From NCBI GenBank assembly GCA_013397935.1, contig VZRN01005827.1, forward strand, positions 1,242,673 through 1,306,672: 64,000 bases of DNA, written 5' to 3'. Source of the stretch: Dasyornis broadbenti (taxonomy: Eukaryota; Chordata; Aves; Passeriformes; Dasyornithidae). The position numbers and the translations under genes were made by a program. Below, piece after piece: positions 33,931-44,626 of the stretch. The notes under the pieces are model-generated. The model searched no databases. It saw only the letters and a program-made list of their open reading frames with translations, and had not been told where the DNA came from. How positions within the stretch are numbered: the first letter of the stretch is position 1; every line of letters starts with the position of its first letter.

Positions 33931-35214
33931 AGCGGAGATGGAGACAGGGAGTCAGGAGCAAATTCCCCCTCTGGGTGCTCCTGACCCACTGGGTTCATCC
34001 TCAGTCGGCTCCGGCTCAGCCTCCGGCTCTCCATCACCTGAAAGGATGCTTGGAATACGGAAAATACATTTTTATTTAAGAAAAATAAAACCTGGATGCA
34101 TTTCCTGGATGGAAGAGGCAGCTCCTGGCCACGGGAGCCCAGGACCACGCAGATATTCAATATTTTTCCTTTTCCCTTTTCTCCTCAGAGCCCCCAAAGT
34201 GAGGAGCAGCCCAGCCCAGCAGCCTCCACCACGGTGAAACCAGAAAATCCAGCCATTCCCACTGGAAACATCCAGTATCATGCTTTAACATGAAAAAAAA
34301 GCTGGATTAGCACAGGGTTGTTTTTTTTTTTTCCCATTTCCCACCACAGAGAAATAAAAACTCTCCTTAATTAGAGCTGCAGGGTCTGTGTCCCTGTGCA
34401 GGAGAGGTTGGATGCAGCTGGAAGCAGTGGCTTGGAGAGGACGAGCTTTCCACCGCCACCGGCCACTTTTCCTTCTGTTTGGTGCCCTCCCAAAAAAAAA
34501 AAAAGAGATGGTTTAATGAAATTGAAATTGAAATTTTCAGAAGGGGAAAAGCAAAAAGGGTGGGAGCACGGCAAGGTTTGTAGACACCCAACAGAGCCAG
34601 GGGAGGAAAAGGGAGAGTTTTTGGGAACGTTGCATCTTCATCCTGCCTGGAAGAAGGCAAACAGCCCAGGCTTTATCAAAACCACATCCAAAAATGGGCA
34701 ATAAATGGTTTTTCTCTGGGGTTTGTAGCTGTAGATGCCACGTGGCTCCCACCAGCCTCGGGATGCTCCTGGCGGGATGTTTTCCATGCTGTCCTGGAGA
34801 GAAAACCCCGCGTTGTGGTAGAGCCCCTTCCAGCTGGAAACACAAGGGTTCGACCCTCCGAGGGTGGAGCAGGAGGGCCAGGACAGGGCTCAGCTCCAAA
34901 ATCCAAATGAAACACTGAACAGAAAAGAGAGAGGATGGCTTTGATCCCAAACTGCCTTTCTTGCTTCTTAGCAAGACAGGAACATTTTGGAAAGTATCAG
35001 GAACATGATGGAAAGTTGTTTTTCTTGATATTTCATAACATTTTCCCCTGCAGCGTTTTGGCCGCTTTCTCTTTCTTTTTTTTTTTTTAATGGCTTACAA
35101 GTAAAAGAGGTTTTTATCGAAAATCTGTTTTTCAGGAACAAGAAAATCAATAAAAATATATCAGTTCATGCCTTTGTTAAAGAACCAGGAAAGGTCCCCC
35201 TGTGCAAAAAAAGA
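33931..35214. other. Unique non-coding sequence with homopolymer runs
   Basis: T- or A-runs near 34319-34332, 34491-34504 and 35078-35089. A tRNA-like B box near 34847 does not fold into a cloverleaf. No gene supported. Confidence 0.45.
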
Positions 35215-35460
35215 AAACCGAAATGTCTTGTTTGGGTTGGAAAGGGAACTTTTAATGTCTCATTACAAGAGACAAAATCCTGCACTTAACACCGAGGGTT
35301 TTGCATAAGAGTCCGTAGAAATCCCGGTGCCACCGCGAGTGACTCCTAAACCAAATAAAAGAGGGCAGAGCTCATCGAAGAACTGGTTTGCAATGATTGA
35401 TTTGGCCAATTCCAGCCTTAACCGAATTCCTGAGGCTTCAATAATCTCGTTAGCATCGTC
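35215..35460. other. Candidate conserved non-coding element
   Basis: Non-repetitive, balanced to AT-rich, with CTTTTAATGTCTCATTAC, GCAATGATTGATTTGGCC and TCAATAATCTCGTTAGC. It ends in a GC-rich CGCGCGGCCGC spot at about 35474. Confidence 0.35.
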
Positions 35461-36225
35461 AGGCCGGGCTCTGCGCGCGGCCGCTGATCCGACGCCGCTC
35501 CCTCCCCTTCTCTTTATGAACAACCCAAAGGCAGGGATGGGATTGATCTGGCACTTCCCTCTGCAGCTCCTGCCCTCCGAGCGTGGAGGTTTCACCTTTG
35601 GGAAGGACTCCAGAGAGCCAGGAGTGCTCTGCATCCCGGCTGGATCCCTGGGAGCCGTTACGGGGATGCAGAGCTGCACTTTGGCTCCGTAAATCAGCAG
35701 CTTTTAACCCCCCTGAGCACAAACAAAGGGAATTTTCCCCATCCCTCAGTCCAGGCCAGGATGCTGAAGGACAAAGGTGACTTCTGTATTTTTAATTTAT
35801 TAATCTCAGCCGCTCTTTGCTTTCCCTTCACAGGGATTTTCACCTCTGCTTTCTTTTTTTTTATTCTTCCCTTTTTTTTTTTTCCCTGGCCATATTCCAG
35901 CCGATCCAGGATGTGTTTGATATTGCTGCTCCCCATATCAAAGCACTCAATGTGCACAGATTTCAGTGAATTGTGAAGGAAAGCAGGAGATGCTTTTATC
36001 TCTGCGCCTCTTCCCAGGATTGCCCGGAGCCCAGACTTCCCTCTGTCTCAGCCGTGTGATCTGGCTGCGGCTCCAAAGCCTCTCTGCCAGCCCAGGGAGG
36101 GGAGGAGGGATGGGGAAGGCATCACCTCACACCTCTCGAGCTGGGATCAGGCCTTCGCTCCAGCACGGATCTCTGGATAACCTTGCAAAGGGCAGCAGGC
36201 CTGACCCGTGGTCTGGATCCGAGCA
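35461..36225. other. Unique non-coding sequence
   Basis: No gene supported. T-runs near 35852 and 35872. Confidence 0.45.
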
Positions 36226-37225
36226 GGAGGTGGAAAGCTCCTGGTGCTCCCATCTCACTCCTGACACTTCCGTCTCACTCCTGGCACTTCCAGCTCCACA
36301 GCTCCTGCCAGGCGGCCTCTTCCTTTGGAAACTTCCGTCCTCTCCCTGGTGGTTGTCTCATCTCACCTCCGCTGCTTGCATCTCAGTGCTTCCATCTCCC
36401 TCCTGGTGCTGCTATTTCACCCCTGGACTTGAGCCTCACTGCTCCCGTTCCCATCTCCCCATTCCCGTTCCCATCTCCCCATTCCCGTTTCCATTTCCCC
36501 ATTCCCGTTCCCATCTCCCCATTCCCGTTTCCATCTCCCCATTCCCGTTCCCATCTCCCCATTCCCGTTCCCATCTCCCCATTCCTGTTTCCATCTCCCC
36601 GTTCCCGTTCCATTTCCCCATTCCCATTTCTATCTCCCCATTCCCATTTCCATCTCCCCATTCCCGTTTCCCTCTCTCCATTCCCGTTTCCCTCTCCCCA
36701 TTCCTCTTTGCACCTCACTCCTGGAACTTACCTTTTGCTCTTTGTTCAGGCATCACAGCCCTGGGGTTTGCATCTCCCTCTAGTACTGCGTCATTTCCCC
36801 ACGGCCCTTTCATCCTGGCACTTGAATCTCACCTCTGGAGCTGGAATCCAACCTCTGGAGCTGGATTCCCACCTCTGGAGCTGGAATCCAACCTCTGGAG
36901 CTGGATTCCCACCTCTGGTGCTGGAATCCAACCTCTGGAGCTGGATTCCCACCTCTGGTGCTGGAATCTCACTTGCATCTTGGTCCTGGCACTTGCATCT
37001 TGATCCTGGTGCTTTTATCTCCCCCCCCCCGTGCTTGTACGTCCCTATTGGCACTTTCCTCTCACTTTTGTTTGCATCTCAACCCTGACACTTGTCCCAT
37101 GCTCCTGATCCTTCCATCTCCCTCCTGGTCCTTCCATCCCACCCCTGACCCTCGTATCTCACTCCTGACACTTCCGTCTCCCCTGGTTCCTGCATCTCCC
37201 TCCTGGCACTGGTATTTTGCCCCTC
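36226..37225. repeat. 20-bp-period minisatellite family, about 1 kb
   Basis: The whole stretch has a 20-bp rhythm of the form CTTCCATCTCCCTCCTGGTC, often diverged by several bases. Two sub-blocks are locally re-amplified: 36436-36712 uses the unit ATTCCCGTTCCCATCTCCCC with few changes (about 14 copies), and 36813-36968 alternates two 20-bp forms (TCTGGAGCTGGAATCCAACC and a GGATTCCCACC form) as a 40-bp dimer. Long open frames here are repeat artefacts. Confidence 0.92.
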
Positions 37226-38705
37226 TCCTGGTGGGCTCAGTGGGTTCATCAGGCAGAGCTGTCCCAAGCCCCTGAGCCCAGGGGACAATTCCAGGAATTT
37301 GTAGCCTACCACAGGAAGGGGAACAAAAGATGGGATAGGCTCCGTTTTGTCCATCCGGCCCTGCTTGGGGTTGGTGGAGGAGCACCCCCTGAGGAGCTGC
37401 AAGGGGCTCAGCCTGGCCAGGCACAGCAGGGATGGGAACAGGCAGGATCCATTCCAGCAATCAGGGATGAAGGAACAGGACAGGAGGGAAGAGGTGCAGA
37501 GTCACCGCACTTCGAGGAATGAACATCCAGAACATGGATGCGTTTGTTTCACTGACATGAAAACTCTCTGCCTGCCATAACATGGATTAACCCCATAGAG
37601 GGAGGCTGGGAATGCTGGAGATTTGCTTCCAAAGTGCTCTGAATTCCACAGAGGAAGTGGCTCAGGTCACCCCACACCCCACACTCAGTGGGCCCCCACC
37701 TCAGCCCAGCTCCTGCCTCACTTTGTATTCCCCTCCTGGCTCTAACAACGGGACAACGCCACATTTCTGCACAATAACATTTACTGCTGCGGCCACAGAG
37801 AAGGAGCATTTCTGAGCGCTGGAGGAGCCATCTGCGGGCAGCACGCATTTGTCTCCATAAGGGCTTTTCCAAGAGCGCTGCCGGAGAGAAAACCGAGGAA
37901 TTAGGAACAAAAAAAGTGGTGGAGAAAAAGAAACTCTTCCTCTGGCACCAGAGACTGAGGTGGAATGTCACATCTTGAGGACAAAATACCCACAGTGTGG
38001 GGAGAAATGGTTTCCTGTGATGGACAGCATCCACAGGCATAAAGGAAACCATCAGCATCCAGCGGTTCTTGGGGAATATTTGTTGAAGCTAACGCTGCAT
38101 TCAAACAAAAAAATAACCATCCCACCAAAAGTGATGCTTCATGCCTAAAAACTTCTGGTCCAGGAAGCAGGTGCTGGGATTTGTGGTTGGACACGTGCCC
38201 AGGAATTGCTCAGAGCTGGAATCGGAGCCTGTTTTTCCCTGCTGGCCAAAGCCAAAACCTCACATCTCTGCTCTCTGCAGTTTGCCCCTCACCCCAATTC
38301 CAGGGTGTCCCGAGGCTGAGGAGCCCTCCCTGTGTCCATCCCAGCGGCACCAGCCTGCCCCGCCCCAGCGGCGGCACCAGCTCACAGCCGGGCACAGAGG
38401 GACCCACTCCTGCCCTCACCTCTCGCCAGCCCTCACTCCCCAAATTTAATTAAGGGGCACCAAAAACTTTCCCTGCTTGGAGCTGATCCCGAGCCTGGGG
38501 TTGTGTCTGCAGCAGGAGGAAAGGGCAGGGATTTTTGCACGAGGAGAAGCCAGTGGCTAACAGTGACGCTGCATTAATGGACAATAATGGACATGAAAAT
38601 GAAAATAACCTGCCCATGCTCCCCTTTCAGCTCCCTGTCCTTTGGATAAAAAAAATATCAGGCTCTGCCCTGCACACGGAGCCAGGCGAGGCAGAGCCAC
38701 CACTG
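37226..38705. other. Unique non-coding sequence
   Basis: About 1.5 kb, no gene supported on either strand. Confidence 0.45.
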
Positions 38706-38710
38706 GGGGC

Positions 38711-39398
38711 CTTCCCTTCCCTTCCCTTCCCTTCCCTTCCCTTCCCTTCCCTTCNNNNNNNNNNNNNNNNNNNNNNNNNNNNNNNNNNNNNNNNNNNNNN
38801 NNNNNNNNNNNNNNNNNNNNNNNNNNNNNNNNNNNNNNNNNNNNNNNNNNNNNNNNNNNNNNNNNNNNNNNNNNNNNNNNNNNNNNNNNNNNNNNNNNNN
38901 NNNNNNNNNNNNNNNNNNNNNNNNNNNNNNNNNNNNNNNNNNNNNNNNNNNNNNNNNNNNNNNNNNNNNNNNNNNNNNNNNNNNNNNNNNNNNNNNNNNN
39001 NNNNNNNNNNNNNNNNNNNNNNNNNNNNNNNNNNNNNNNNNNNNNNNNNNNNNNNNNNNNNNNNNNNNNNNNNNNNNNNNNNNNNNNNNNNNNNNNNNNN
39101 NNNNNNNNNNNNNNNNNNNNNNNNNNNNNNNNNNNNNNNNNNNNNNNNNNNNNNNNNNNNNNNNNNNNNNNNNNNNNNNNNNNNNNNNNNNNNNNNNNNN
39201 NNNNNNNNNNNNNNNNNNNNNNNNNNNNNNNNNNNNNNNNNNNNNNNNNNNNNNNNNNNNNNNNNNNNNNNNNNNNNNNNNNNNNNNNNNNNNNNNNNNN
39301 NNNNNNNNNNNNNNCCTTCCCAAACCTTCCCAAACCTTCCCTTCCCAAACCTTCCCAAACCTTCCCTTCCCAAACCTTCCCAAACCTTCCCTTCCCTG
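38711..39398. repeat. CTTCC pentamer array with 25-bp higher-order unit, gapped
   Basis: Left of the gap, pure CTTCC pentamers (38711-38754). Right of the gap, a 25-bp unit of five pentamers (AAACC, TTCCC, AAACC, TTCCC, TTCCC) in three copies to about 39395. The AAACC and TTCCC pentamers are the ones used in the 45-bp array at 1501, so the two loci belong to one family with different higher-order units. Confidence 0.93.
38755..39314. other. Assembly gap (560 N)
   Basis: Unresolved sequence inside the CTTCC array. Frames running through it are meaningless. Confidence 1.
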
Positions 39399-39609
39399 CG
39401 TGCCCAAGCAGCCCCAGATGCTGTCAAATCCATCGGTTATTGGTGAATACCAGCAAGCAATGCCTGTTAATGGCAGGGCCGGTGTGTTCCTGCATTCCCA
39501 TCGTGTAAGGAGGCAGCTCCATGGGACAGGGACACTCCTGGTCCTGCTTTTGGGGACATGGCCAGGCCTCCTCCTCTCCATGTGCACCTTCAGGTGTTGT
39601 GTCACGGAA

Positions 39610-39775
39610 GTTGTGGATGCTGCAGCCCTGGAAGTGTTCGAAGCCAGGCTGGATGGTGCTCTGAGCAACCTGGGCTGGAGGGCGGTGACCCTGCCCAGGG
39701 CAGGGGGTGGAACCGGCTGGGCTTTAAAGTCCCTTCCAACCCTGGCCATTCTAGGATTCTACAGTTCTCAGTCCT
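39610..39775 (+). mobile_element. CR1 LINE 3'-end fragment
   Basis: 'gtgttcgaagccaggctgga', 'gagcaacctgggctggaggg', 'ggctttaaagtcccttccaa' and 'ccattctaggattctacagt' give a clear CR1 3' end in plus orientation, feeding straight into an octamer tail. Confidence 0.93.
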
Positions 39776-40052
39776 ATAATTCTATGATCCTATGATTTTA
39801 TGACTGTATCACCGTGTCATTCCATGACGCTATGACTGCATGATTCCATGATTCCATGATCCTATGACTCTTACGATTCTTCTGTGACTCCATGATTCCA
39901 TGATTCCATGATTCCATGACTCTATGACTCTGTGCGTCTATGACTCCATGACTGCCTGATTCCATGATTCCATGATTCCATGACTCCATGACTCCATGAC
40001 TCCGATTCTGACCCTATGACTCCATAATTCCATGATTCCACAATTCTGCAGG
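39770..40052. repeat. Expanded CR1 octamer tail, about 35 copies
   Basis: The terminal ATTCTATG-type octamer of the CR1 continues for about 280 bp as GATTCCAT, GACTCCAT, GATCCTAT and similar 8-bp steps. Intact avian CR1 ends normally carry only a few such octamers (family knowledge), so this tail has expanded into a minisatellite. Confidence 0.9.
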
Positions 40053-42959
40053 CCAAGCCACTGTGAAGCTGCCATGGAGGTGGCCAGTGCCCTTGGGAAA
40101 TGTGGGTTATCCCTCTCTATGGCCAAGAAATGTTGGCATCCATTGAGGGCAGCCCTAAACGGGAACAGGACAAAGTCCTGGTGGTGGCTTCGTGCTTCAG
40201 TGAAGATCAAGGAAGGAGCAGTGACCTCATGAGAGGTGATGGAGGTGAGGGAAGGGCTGGGATGTCTCCTTATGGAGCATTTTGCCCTCCAAGGAGCTGC
40301 CTGGAATAAAATCTCTGGACATCTCAATGCCTCTGTGTGGGAAAGGAGATGGGGGACAAATCTTTCTATTCAGGGCTTTTAGCCCTGGGGCCCAATTCCA
40401 ACCTGATTTCCAGAGGCACAGACCTGTCTCAAAAATCTCTTTTCCGAGGAAAGGAGCGGAGAAGATACTCCAGAGGCTGCAAGGAGATGAAGGCAGCACT
40501 GCAAGCCCGAGACTCCCCCCAGAAGGAGGTGCGAGCTTAGGGGAGATCCTTGGGGGCCTCAATCCTCCTTAAGAACCACAAATCCCAAAATGCGGGGACT
40601 TGGTGCTGAGCAATGACAGCAGCTCACAGCTGGCTGCTCCCAGGGGCATTCTGGGACTGGTGGCATTGGCAGGGGTGGAATTATTCCCATCCAGGAGCTC
40701 CACGGGCTCATCAGGCACCAGCCAGGAGCCCCCTGCCTTCCAGCAGCTGGAAAATGGAGGGAGAGCCGCGTGTGCAGAGGAGCAGCTCAGCCCTGGAACT
40801 GCCAAGCTGCTCACAGAACAGATGGCTCCAGGTTAAATGTGAATTGCAAACCTAAAAAATAAAAATGGTGTTTGTGCCCTTCCCGGCACCTTTATGATAT
40901 ATAAAGATACAGCAAGTGGTTTTATTTCCTTCGGAGGAAACGTGTCTGGGTTTTTTTATTCTTTTACTGGGTTTGGGGAGGATTTTTTTGTCTTGCGTTA
41001 AGGAAAACAAGGCAGGGTTTTCCAGCAGGGATCTGAGGGAGCACAGCTGAATTTTGGGGGCTCTGGGAGGGGGAAAATGCTAAAGCTGTAATGCAATAAA
41101 TGGCATGAAACATGGGAATAACACGAGCTCTCCCTGCAGAAGACCAAAGGAGAGATGGGAGGGTGTAACAGGCTCAAAGTGGGACTGGAGCAGGGAAAAG
41201 CCGTTGGCATCTCCAAGAGAATTCCCAAGGTCAGGTTGTGTCAGGCAAAGGGGGTGAGGGCCCTCTCCTCCTTCAGCTGGAGTTGAGGTGGCACCTCACC
41301 AGAATTACCTCTCCCAGCCACGGAGCTCGTCCCTGGCTCCAATTTATTCTCCTGGAGTGGAATTAGCCAGGAAGTCGTCAGTGAAGGGCTGTGTTTTAAT
41401 TTGGGCTGGCTCGGAATGAGGCAGCAGAGAGGTAAACCCGCCCCTCCAGCCCTGCTTTCCCCTTCCTCGGGGCAGATTCATCCCCTGTGACAATCCCTCC
41501 ATGCCTTATCCCAACAACAGCTTTCAACACAGGTGGGACAATTACAAGGAAAAACCAGATTGTGGTTATTTCATAATCTTTCATTAATGCAACGCTCGCT
41601 ATTCAGACAGAGACAAAAGAGGCTGTGCTTCCTTTTAGAAAATAAATCTCCCACTGCTTATTTTTTCCCCCATGTAGTGAGAAAAAATATATTATTCATT
41701 TGGAGACAAGGACCAGCTGAAGGACTTGCAGCTGAGGCTGTGGCTGGAGCGGCAGGAGTTGTGCCTGGCAGGTTTGGAGCTGGGAACGCTGCGAGGGAAA
41801 ATCAGCATCGGGGTAAGCAGGGAGACAAAACCCACCGCAGCTCACCCACGTGGCGATTTCCTCCTGCAGCCAGGGAAACGGTGCCTCTCGGCTTGGCTTT
41901 GTCAATTAATTCAACTTCTGGTTCACCTTTTGGAGAAAGGGAAAAGGGGGGAAAAAAGGCTTTTCAGAGCTTTCAAAAATAGCACAGCAAAATGTTTTGG
42001 CATTTGTGAAACAAAGCCTTGCACTTCAGAGGTACCGGCATGAGCAGCTCAGCGTTTTTCAAAGGTTTGCTGCTCTTTAATTCTTTTTTAACCTGAAATT
42101 ATTCATCTCATTAACATAATCCTGAATTCACACTGCTCTGGTCCTCCTCAAACATCATTTCCAGCAGATGCACAAATTGATCAAAAAACCTCTTCAGAGT
42201 GTATTGACTCAAGGCCATGGTTTTTCCCAGATTCCCACTTTATTCCCAATTTCCCTGCACAGATTCCCCCCTTATTCCCAACTCTCCCACCAGAAAATCC
42301 ATCTGTGACCTGGTGGTGAGCACTGCAGCTCCATGCCAAACCCACCTGGGGTTCTCCAGGTGACAAACCCACCTGGGGGTTTGCAGGAGGGGTTGCAGCA
42401 GCTCCGAGCAGCTCCCAGCCCTGGGAAGGAGGGGACTGAGGTGGGAACAAACCTTCTGTAAACAGAGCTGTGGGTGAGGGGGCTTGGTTTAGCGGGATGA
42501 ATTCAGGGGATGCTCTGCCGGAGTTTCGTAACGTAAAGACAGCGTGGGGTTGCGTCTGTCCCGGGTATAAGTGTGGATTCATCTCCATTTGGGAGCATCC
42601 TCGTCCCTTGGTGTGCCTTCCCACTCACTGTGCATCCCCCAAATGCCTTCATGGCCCAGATGAACGCCTATGGCCACGGCTGGGTGCCAGCAACACATTC
42701 CTACCCCTCTGCATCAGGATATACCTGTGGGAAGAGGAGCCTGGGCCGAGACACTTGGAGGTCTCCATAAATCTTCATTCTGGGGTGTGTGGGAACGTGG
42801 TTTTGGGCATGCGCACCCCCAAATCCAGGACTTCAACAAAATGCTGCAGGCAGGGAGGGTCTGGGGGATTTCTTTCCTCTCCAGTTGGTCAAAGCCATTT
42901 TGTTATCAGCATAATTCCTTGGATTTCACCAGAAATGTGGTAAACTGGCTTCCCTGAGT
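40053..42959. other. Unique non-coding sequence
   Basis: About 2.9 kb with no supported gene. Small features: a doubled 'caaacccacctgggg' step near 42338-42380 and AT-rich stretches around 40850-40930 and 41640-41700. Confidence 0.45.
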
Positions 42960-43116
42960 CGTGGAGATACGGACTGGGGAGGGACTCCAATGACATCCAA
43001 ATGTGGCAACTGGGGACACGGGTTAGAGGTGACCGTGCCAGTGCAGCTCTCAGGGTCGGACTCGATGACCTCGGAGATCTTTTCCAGCCCAATCAACCCC
43101 ACGATTCCACGGCAAA
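42960..43116 (+). mobile_element. Diverged CR1 3'-end fragment
   Basis: 'gtgcagctctcagggtcgga', 'ctcgatgacctcggagatct', 'tttccagcccaatcaacccc' and 'acgattccac' follow the terminal part of an older CR1 subfamily ending in an octamer-like tail. Confidence 0.75.
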
Positions 43117-44510
43117 GCCCTCCCAGTGTGGGTGGTGCCAAAGGGCTGATGCAAACGGGCTGCTCCACTGGGAGTGGGCACAGGGCGAGGCTCATCCCTG
43201 CCTGGACTGCGGGAATTCGCAGCGGGATAGGCAGCTCACCGGGAGGGTCCTTTGGGAAGTGGGTTCTTCCTTAAATCACATAATGGGGCACCTCATGCTG
43301 CTTTGGCTCTCACCTGCGTCCTCTGGCATCCCCTGCCGTGGGCGCTGGCACTTGGAGCGCTGAGGAGAGGGGATGCTCCGACTCCGTGCCCGCTCTGGAA
43401 GGTGCTCAGCACCTCATTAGCTCGAGGGCTGGGTCCTCATTTCCCCTCCAGCCTCTCCAGGCGACAGACGCAGCTCCCAGAGCCCTTTTGTGTTCCGAGC
43501 AGCTCAAGTGTAAATGAGCATCAGGCCCTCCAGTGCCATCTCTTTTCTTCCAGAGAGGAAAAATCTCCTTGACTACAGGCAGTGAAGTGGGTCAGGATGG
43601 TTTGGGGCTGACACAAACCTCCTCGATGCTGTGCTGGGTGACAGCTGCCCTTCACTCGAGAGCAGAGAGGCTTCAGCTCCTTTTGGAGGCAAGGAGAGTT
43701 TGCAAACCCCGGCTCAGCATCCGTGCAAGAGAGATGCTCTCCCCATCCTGCCACCATCAGGCAAAAGGCTTTTCCCGGTTTCCCTGGGAGCAGAGGTCCC
43801 CGAGGAGGAGCAGAGCAGCAGGCGATGGCCAAGGTCAAGGGACTCTTGTGGGCTTCACTGCCGGAGCACTGACATTGCCCAGGCGAGCACGTTCCGCTGC
43901 TCTGATCTCCTGGATTTTGTGCTCTGCTGCTCCACAAGAGAGGACACCGTGTTTGGAGCGTGGTGACATCAGTCTGGGCCATGGCTGCGGCTCCTGCTGT
44001 CAGGGATGGAAAGGTCCCGCAGCGGGAAGGGAGAGGGATCCATGCACGGGGCAAATCCCTGGGAATGGCGTTAATGAGTGCAAGAGGAGGGGGAGGGAGG
44101 TGATGTGGCTGGGACACACACAGAGATGTTCCTCTGCCAGGGAGTAGGGAATGAGGCTGGACCAAGGTAATACCTGGGGCTGGAGCGGGCTCAGGTGAGG
44201 GCGTGTCAATGCCTGGGAAGGAGGATTTTGGGGGTGGGGCTGGCAAGGCTCCCCAGGACCCTCAGCACCCCTTGGTGAGGTCACCCTGACCCTACTGATG
44301 ATGGGAACGAGGACACCTCCCTCCAGAGAGGGTGCCAGCCATGGCCCTGCCCATCTCCCAGCACTGCCACGGCCCCTCGGTGACTCCAGACTCTGACCTG
44401 GAGCTGGGACACCCAGGCAGCCTGGATCCCCCATCCCTGCTCCCAAGGCAGCCTGGATCCACCCTTGTGTCCTCCATTCCTGCTCCTGCTGCTCCACGCT
44501 GACAGAGACA
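43117..44510. other. Unique GC-rich non-coding sequence
   Basis: Frames of up to 241 codons on the minus strand (43521-44246) are proline- and serine-rich with no recognisable domain. No gene supported. Confidence 0.4.
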
Positions 44511-44626
44511 TGGGATGGGATGGGATGGGATGGGATGGGATGGGCTGGGATGGGATGGGATGGGATGGGATGGGGTGGAATGGAGTGGAATGGGATCCAT
44601 GGGATGGGATCCGTGGGATGGGATGA
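44511..44626 (+). repeat. (GGGAT)n pentamer array, G-quadruplex-prone
   Basis: Tandem TGGGA pentamers with one GGGCT variant, grading into GGAAT and GGAGT forms and a short GGGATCCATGGGATGGGATCC palindrome-like end. Runs of three G separated by two bases are the classic layout for G-quadruplex formation. Confidence 0.93.

Noticed and set aside
33304..34160. Phe/Tyr/Ile-rich minus-strand frames resembling a membrane protein
   Set aside because: Entirely produced by the AT-rich 17/21-bp minisatellite.
34795..34875. tRNA gene suggested by GGTTCGA and GTGGTAGAG words
   Set aside because: The spacing between boxes is short, the T arm loop is too small and no acceptor stem pairs; it does not fold as a cloverleaf.
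38535..39749. Frames of 263 to 363 codons
   Set aside because: They run through a 560-bp gap of N; the visible ends are CTTCC repeat and CR1.
43521..44246. 241-codon Pro/Ser-rich minus-strand frame
   Set aside because: No domain, no splice context, overlapping frames of similar length on the plus strand; GC-rich sequence produces such frames by chance.
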